The translations under genes were made by a program, and so were the position numbers. The notes beneath the pieces are model-generated. The model was not told where the DNA came from. It saw only the letters and a list, made by a program, of their open reading frames with translations, and ran no database searches. A DNA stretch of 64,000 bases from Candidatus Methanosuratincola sp. (lineage in GTDB: Archaea > Thermoproteota > Methanomethylicia > Methanomethylicales > Methanomethylicaceae), in contig JACIVP010000007.1 in the NCBI GenBank assembly GCA_014361455.1, positions 1 to 64,000 of the forward strand, read 5' to 3'. Numbering within the stretch: position 1 is the first letter of the stretch; every line of letters starts with the position of its first letter. Positions 59,708 to 64,000 of the stretch are shown here, piece by piece.

Positions 59708-60139
59708 ATGCCGAGACTGACATTCCTTGCAGAGGGGGACTGCAAGATCACTGCGAAGCACCAAACTACCTTGGAGATAACGAGAGAAGAATTAAGGACC
59801 AAAAAGGGGGACTGCATAATCGCAACAAGGTCGGCTATCGGTCTCGCGGATCTGCCTGAGGACATGAAGCGGGCATTGAGGACGGACGGCGCAAAAGTCA
59901 CGCTGTGGATCGAGGCAGGGGGGATATCAGATGCCGTCAAGGGTAGAGGGAGCTCCAAGCTGACGCTGGAGAGCGAAACCGATATGGTCGCTAGGAAGAG
60001 CGCGTATGTCTGCGGACGAACTCTGATGGTCAATTCAGACAAGTCTGCCTCAGAGATCAGGAGGGATCTAGTGAGGCTGATCGCAAAGGATGGCGCAGAG
60101 ATCAAGCTGACAATCGAGGTTAAGATCTCGGGGACATAG
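59708..60139 (+). CDS. DUF371 family protein
   Basis: A 143-residue archaeal DUF371 protein of unknown function. It has FLAEGDCKITAKHQTTLEIT (the GHxNITxxHxTT-like N-terminus), KKGDCIIATRSAIGLADLPE and RDLVRLIAKDGAEIKLTIEV. ATG 59708 (MPRLTFL) is preferred over 59699. It is divergent from pcm across about 45 bases. No operon partner is seen, and no function can be assigned. Confidence 0.85.
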   Translation: MPRLTFLAEGDCKITAKHQTTLEITREELRTKKGDCIIATRSAIGLADLPEDMKRALRTDGAKVTLWIEAGGISDAVKGRGSSKLTLESETDMVARKSAYVCGRTLMVNSDKSASEIRRDLVRLIAKDGAEIKLTIEVKISGT

Positions 60140-60150
60140 GCGCTGTCTGG

Positions 60151-60427
60151 TCATTTCTTTCGGCCGATTTTCTTTCTAGGGTTCTCGAGCTTCTTGAGGA
60201 CATAGTCAAGGATCAGGTCTGCCCCAGGGCAAAAGATTAGGCGGATTTTTCGCTCTAAGAGGGACGGATCCGTTATCGACTCGGTGCCGCCTAGGTGGAA
60301 TATCACGGAGGAGGCGAGGGGCTCTCCGAAGATGTCCTTAAGCGCACTCCGGACTATGCTCGAAGTCCTTGTTGTTGATGTAGAGTGCTGCCCTTGACGC
60401 GAACTCTGTTGCCATCACCACATCCAT
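60151..60427 (-). pseudogene. Frameshifted gene downstream of the response regulator
   Basis: ATG 60427 opens MDVVMATEFASRAALYINNK and DFEHS, then hits a stop. A +1 shift near codon 25 continues VRSALKDIFGEPLASSVIFH, LGGTESITDPSLLERKIRLI and CPGADLILDYVLKKLEN to TGA at 60151. Both parts look coding, and the joined product would be about 92 residues. It follows the response regulator by 18 bases on the same strand. This may be a real broken gene or a single-base assembly error. No family is recognised. Confidence 0.5.
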
Positions 60428-60445
60428 CCCACTGGATAGTCCCTT

Positions 60446-60970
60446 TCAACTGCTCTTTTTCTCCTCTGGCCCCTCGAGCATTTTTATCCTCGTCTCGATA
60501 AAAGACGCCATCTTCTCCTGCGTCAGCCTCTCATCATCTTCCTGCCACTTGAGCTGGTCTTGGATCATCCTCAACAACTCGGGCGGGGAGACAGGCTTTA
60601 TCAGGTACCCGTCTGCACCCATGTTCACCGCTCTGACTGCGTTCTCAAGCGAGGCGTGCCCCGTGACCATTATCTTGCGCATGCGGGGCGTGGTAGGCTT
60701 CAGCTTTACAAGGAGCTGCGTCCCCTCCATGTCCGGAAGCATCACGTCCAGCAGGGCGAGATTGTAAGGGGTCATCTCAGACATCTGGATCGCCATCGCC
60801 CCGTTCTTTGCTGTATCCACGATGTAGCCCTTCTTGGTCAGGAGTGACTTCAGGGTCTCCAGAATGTCCTCGTCATCATCAACAACAAGTATCCGTTTTT
60901 TTTTTTTGATTGTGACATTCAGCAAACACCTTAAGGGACCGTGAATTGTTAGTAGATATTTAGATGGCAC
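60446..60970 (-). CDS. Single-domain response regulator (CheY-like receiver)
   Basis: A receiver domain protein: RILVVDDDEDILETLKSLLT (acidic pocket), phospho-acceptor Asp in YNLALLDVMLPDMEGTQLLV, Thr in MRKIMVTGHASLENA and Lys in DGYLIKPVSPPELLRM. A ~45-residue helical, charged tail follows, with no output domain. The frame opens at ATG 60970, but TTG 60925 (after AAGGTG) is more plausible. A 12-base run of A encodes the lysines just before the first strand. No histidine kinase is adjacent. Confidence 0.88.
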   Translation of the reverse strand: MPSKYLLTIHGPLRCLLNVTIKKKKRILVVDDDEDILETLKSLLTKKGYIVDTAKNGAMAIQMSEMTPYNLALLDVMLPDMEGTQLLVKLKPTTPRMRKIMVTGHASLENAVRAVNMGADGYLIKPVSPPELLRMIQDQLKWQEDDERLTQEKMASFIETRIKMLEGPEEKKSS

Positions 60971-61017
60971 TTTAAGATTATTTGTCCTTTCTGAATTACA
61001 GGCAGACGCTTTCTCGG

Positions 61018-62082
61018 TCAGGAAGGAGCAAAACGGACATCAAGAGAGACGATCCATTCCCTAGGCGCTGTGGGCTTTACCACCCTGCTACTGATTATCT
61101 CAAAGCCCCCCAATGGCAATGCACTCTCAACGAATTTATTTACGGCAGAGTCGATCGGGGGCGGACCGGAAAAAAGGTACACGTGTGCGAACCCGCCGCT
61201 TCGCTTCATGAATTTCCGCGCGGCCGGCAGGAAGGTCAAAGATTGGGCAGGAAGGTTCATGATTATCCGGTCAGCTGTGTTTTGCATCTTGGAAGATAGT
61301 TCGAGGGCATCATTACAGATTGGGTAGACTTCTCCCTTGAGCCGGTTGATCCTTAGGTTATACCGCATCATCCTGACTGCCTCCGGATTTATGTCGATTG
61401 CATAGACCATGGATCGGTGCCTCCTCGCGATCATTATGGCAAAGGGGCCCACACCCGCGAACATGTCTACCACAGTCTCGCCGTCGCTGACAAGGGAGGC
61501 CACCCGGCTCCGCTCGTAGCCAAGCCTGGGGGAGAAGTAAGCTTTGGAGAGGTCAACCATCAGCCTGATCCCATACTCGGAATGGACAGTCTCGCGCCTG
61601 TCCTCGCCCGCAAGGTGCTCAAGAAGAGGTATCCGATAAGGCCCGTCGACCTTCCCGGTCTTGAGCAGGACCGTCTTTGCGTGCCTGTGCAGCACTAGCA
61701 GTGCTTCGGCGATCTCCCTGCGGTACTCATGCGCCTCTGAAGAGAGGCGCTCGATGACGATTATGTCCCCGACGATGTCGTAAGACCTAGGTATGGACTT
61801 CAGAGCGCTCTGGGGAACTTTTCCAGAAAGGAGTGCATTTAGGCTCTTTGGAGAGGGCAAAGAGGCGCCAGGGAGGCGCTTCAATTCAACAGTTACTTCA
61901 CCCGTCTTGGAGAGAGCACCTATCTCATTCTGATCGGGCAGTCTTGTAATCGGGAAGTATATGAAATCTCCCTGTAAGACTATTCTTTTTGCCCTGTCCA
62001 AAAGACCGAGAGATACAATTGCATGCTTTACGCGCTCTCCTGATTCCCTCCTAGATCTGATGCAGAGATCGTCCTCCATCAA
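61018..62082 (-). CDS. trm5: tRNA (guanine37-N1)-methyltransferase, Trm5 family
   Basis: A 354-residue class I methyltransferase of the Trm5/Tyw2 group. It has SYDIVGDIIVIERLSSEAHE, TVHSEYGIRLMVDLSKAYFS, PRLGYERSRVASLVSDGETV, SAM motif VDMFAGVGPFAIMIARRH, VYAIDINPEAVRMMRYNLRI and the NLPAQS motif typical of Trm5. It methylates G37 next to the anticodon. A Tyw2-like transferase is the main alternative. The start is ATG 62082 or 62079. Confidence 0.92.
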   Translation of the reverse strand: MMEDDLCIRSRRESGERVKHAIVSLGLLDRAKRIVLQGDFIYFPITRLPDQNEIGALSKTGEVTVELKRLPGASLPSPKSLNALLSGKVPQSALKSIPRSYDIVGDIIVIERLSSEAHEYRREIAEALLVLHRHAKTVLLKTGKVDGPYRIPLLEHLAGEDRRETVHSEYGIRLMVDLSKAYFSPRLGYERSRVASLVSDGETVVDMFAGVGPFAIMIARRHRSMVYAIDINPEAVRMMRYNLRINRLKGEVYPICNDALELSSKMQNTADRIIMNLPAQSLTFLPAARKFMKRSGGFAHVYLFSGPPPIDSAVNKFVESALPLGGFEIISSRVVKPTAPREWIVSLDVRFAPS

Positions 62083-62403
62083 ATTCGACCCTTTTCAGAA
62101 CGGTATTTGAAGAGGGGGATATATATCGTTCACATGGCTGTTGCCAGAACGCGCCGACTGCCGCGACTGAAGGCAGTGTCTTGGATTTCACACTGCTGTG
62201 TATCCGTATGGGTTGCTGACAGATGCCCCCGAGACTCAATATGCCTAAAGCAAGCACTACCCTCTTCGATCGAGAAGCGCAGACCGGCTCAAGCCGTCTA
62301 GCGGCACGATACCCATTGGCCTTCAGCATAGTACCTGTTTCGCGGCTGGTTGAAAGGCGCCTTCCTTGGTGAAGCTTCTTTGACGCGGGCAATGAATGTT
62401 CAA

Positions 62404-62432
62404 TGGTGGGGCCGTCGGGATTTGAATCTCCA
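62404..62432 (-). other. tRNA 3'-end-like fragment
   Basis: Read on the minus strand, TTCAAAT-CCCGA-CGGCCCC-A-CCA looks exactly like the T loop, T-stem 3' strand, acceptor 3' strand, discriminator and CCA of a tRNA. It is followed by TTGAAC, as after tRNA-Phe. The upstream half does not pair: the expected TCGGG is replaced by GGAGA, and no GGGGCCG acceptor 5' strand is found nearby. It may be a tRNA relic, an integration-site fragment, or a heavily interrupted tRNA. Confidence 0.4.
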
Positions 62433-62547
62433 GAGGCGCATTTGTACCAGCACGCCTCCCGCAAAACCCACTTTTTTATGCCGCTCCTGAATCGGGGCCT
62501 CAGGCAGCTCCTTCCTTGTCATGTTTATCTTCTAGGATCAGCCAAGA

Positions 62548-63084
62548 TTATATTGAACGGATCAAGACGACCTCAGAGGATTCCTTCAGCCTTCTCGCGT
62601 CATTCGGATAGTTGTGCCAGCCACCCCTCTTAAGCATGCGTTGCCCATAGTCGGCGAGGTGCTTATCCTCTGCCACCATCAACGCATCCAGAAGCTTTAG
62701 GCTGAGAAGGGCATATTCTCGAAGCACCTTATCATACCTTTGAGCCAACTTCGCTAATCCTTCAGCTAATCCTCCTAAGCCTTGATATCGATGCATGGTT
62801 CTCTTGATGAGCTTGCAAAGCTTAATTATACGGGGGTCGCGCTCCCATAGAGTGTAAATCAACCAACGAAGAATACCGTCCCTACCCGTCTCATAAATCA
62901 CTTTCATCCCTGCCTGTCTCCTTTCAACCGCTCCAATTTCGGCTAAAAGCTTCAACGAACTGCTGACAGCGTTTCTGTTACATCCGGTGGAGGGCATAAC
63001 TTTGTTAAAGTGCATCGAGCCCTCTAAATCGATTGTACGTAACACCAGTTCCTGAATCCTGAAGCTGGACCCTTTCGGTCTTCC
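62548..63084 (-). CDS. Winged-helix transcriptional regulator
   Basis: About 178 residues from ATG 63084 (MGRPKGSSF); the frame opens earlier. The N-terminal winged helix is RIQELVLRTIDLEGSMHFNK, NRNAVSSSLKLLAEIGAVER and GMKVIYETGRDGI. The C-terminal ~110 residues are helical and basic (KLCKLIKRTMHRYQGLGGLA, KLAQRYDKVLREYALLSLKL). No ligand domain is identified. It is divergent from the membrane protein gene at 63333. It resembles MarR/ArsR-type regulators only in its fold. Confidence 0.65.
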   Translation of the reverse strand, partial: GRPKGSSFRIQELVLRTIDLEGSMHFNKVMPSTGCNRNAVSSSLKLLAEIGAVERRQAGMKVIYETGRDGILRWLIYTLWERDPRIIKLCKLIKRTMHRYQGLGGLAEGLAKLAQRYDKVLREYALLSLKLLDALMVAEDKHLADYGQRMLKRGGWHNYPNDARRLKESSEVVLIRSI

Positions 63085-63332
63085 CATCTGCAGCGTGACG
63101 AACCTGACTCTGAGCTGGGCTGTCACCCAGGGAAACGTGGACAAGACATACATGATGGTGGTGGTTCTCCTCGTGAAATCTATGCTTCTTGGAGTGTTTC
63201 CTAATGAGGCAGGCTTAGACAACGGCTACCCCTCACCTTGGAGCTACGCCCTTCTGGGGTTGACAAACATTAAAGGCTTCATTAGGTTCCGGAAGAACGC
63301 GACAGTCAGGAGACACAACGGGGCAATCTTTC

Positions 63333-64000
63333 TTGACCACGAGTGCTCCGGTTCTCTTTGTACTGAGCGGTTTGTTCCTCGCGAACACCGTCATTAATCC
63401 TGCTGAAAGCCTCCTCTACATCGTTAGAAAGGCACTTTGCTTCGCCGTTGCTACTGCGCTTCTGTCCTCCGGCATCGTCATTTTTTGGGTGGCTCCCCAC
63501 GAGAAGAAAATCGTTCAGCCACAACAACCTCCTGCACCACGTCCTAAAAAAGAGCATCAACCATACTCTCGTTCCAGACTACTTTTCCAGAGAATTGTAG
63601 GTCTAGCTTTCGCCAGTATACTACTTGCGCTGCCATTCATTTTGGGGGATTCGAAGAAGAATCGCTTATTTTCCTCGCCGTCGTGTTTTTTACTCCTCCC
63701 TTCTGTGTTTTTTCCATACCATACATGATCGCGGCTCTTTACTTGGTGTTCAACAAGAAAAGGCGAGTCATCGACATACCCGCAATAGTCGTGTGCCAGG
63801 TGATGCTGCTATTTTTATTTACACCGAGCTTAGCGACAATGGCGATATTCTTTCTCCCGTTCATCTTGTTCTCCACACCCTTCGGCCTCATCGCCCTTGC
63901 GCTGGTTCTGGCGATTATTTTAATAATCATTCTTGTAAGAAGAAGGAAGAAGCGCTCAAGGAGATCATCCGAGCATGGTGCCTCAACCCCGAGCAGATTC
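63333..64000 (+). CDS. Membrane protein, frameshifted at a G run and running off the window
   Basis: From ATG 63333 (MTTSAPVLFVLSGLFLANTV) the frame encodes two TM helices, a proline-rich linker (QPQQPPAPRPKKEHQPYS) and a third helix (IVGLAFASILLALPFILG). At the GGGGG run 63647-63651 the hydrophobic coding character moves to another frame: GFEEESLIFLAVVFFTPPFC, then MIAALYLVFNKKRRVI, TMAIFFLPFILFSTPFGLIA and a basic end, still open at 64000. One extra G would join them. The family is unknown. It may be a sequence error, a phase-variable tract or a decayed gene. Confidence 0.5.

Noticed and set aside
62051-62464. 137-codon minus-strand frame with SGDSNPDGP
   Set aside because: It starts within the tRNA-like sequence and shows no protein-family features. 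It looks like a tRNA-derived artefact plus noncoding DNA.
1-64000. CRISPR arrays and rRNA genes
   Set aside because: I looked for regularly spaced direct repeats and for conserved rRNA segments and saw none.

Overview
The window is archaeal. It encodes TFB, a TFE-beta-like factor, fibrillarin/Nop5/Gar1, SRP19, Alba, CDC48, FEN1, TruD, Trm5, eS8 and eL40. At least one tRNA gene carries an intron. TFE-beta, an Sm-like/winged-helix fusion, a non-canonical tRNA intron, and a methyl/alkyl-CoM reductase beside MetV/MetF all point to a TACK-type archaeon. A Bathyarchaeia-like genome is the best guess. This is inference from gene content; no rRNA is present to settle it.

Layout. 0-11 kb: information-processing genes (rnhB end, HTH regulator, DUF61-fibrillarin-Nop5, rlmE-TFEbeta-TFB-Gar1, SRP19, eS8), then hydrogenase maturation (hypA, hypE), an NTPase, an M24 peptidase and a cis-prenyltransferase. 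11.8-25.7 kb: tRNA-Phe, intron-containing tRNA-Gly and an alpha-glucan/glycogen neighbourhood (three GT-B glycosyltransferase genes, two GH57 enzymes, GH77 MalQ, ROK sugar kinase, GalT-like protein). 25.8-29.8 kb: homoserine dehydrogenase, tRNA-Ala, a Type II restriction-modification pair, a decayed TnpB and a broken small gene. 30-48.5 kb: a one-carbon/alkyl-CoM region. It holds a compact leftward operon (corrinoid protein, UroD-type CoM methyltransferase, zinc-ribbon protein, McrA, McrB, McrG), a second divergent methyltransferase/corrinoid pair, transporters (ABC ATPase, FtsX permease, MFS, CstA), an M50 protease, a mobA pseudogene, MetV-MetF and a degenerate SelB-like protein. 48.8-62 kb: conserved housekeeping genes and tRNA-Val. 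62-64 kb: a tRNA-like fragment, a regulator and a frameshifted membrane protein.

The most interesting system is the reductase operon. Against the well-known Methanothermobacter McrA, the F430 axial Gln, the methyl-His position and the coenzyme B phosphate ligands are kept. The methyl-Arg, methyl-Gln, thioglycine and methyl-Cys positions, catalytic Tyr333 and pocket Phe330 are all replaced. McrB and McrG keep their key residues. This suggests an alkyl-CoM reductase-like enzyme acting on something larger than methyl-CoM, cotranscribed with a corrinoid/CoM methyltransferase pair. Other notable points are two genes that seem to use CTG starts (FEN1 and a glycosyltransferase), a tRNA-Val intron outside the anticodon loop, a stand-alone glycosyltransferase N-domain, and a 75-nt perfect repeat between the two AAA domains of CDC48.

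All alignments to reference proteins were done from memory and by eye. Start codons are often TTG or GTG and are judgement calls.
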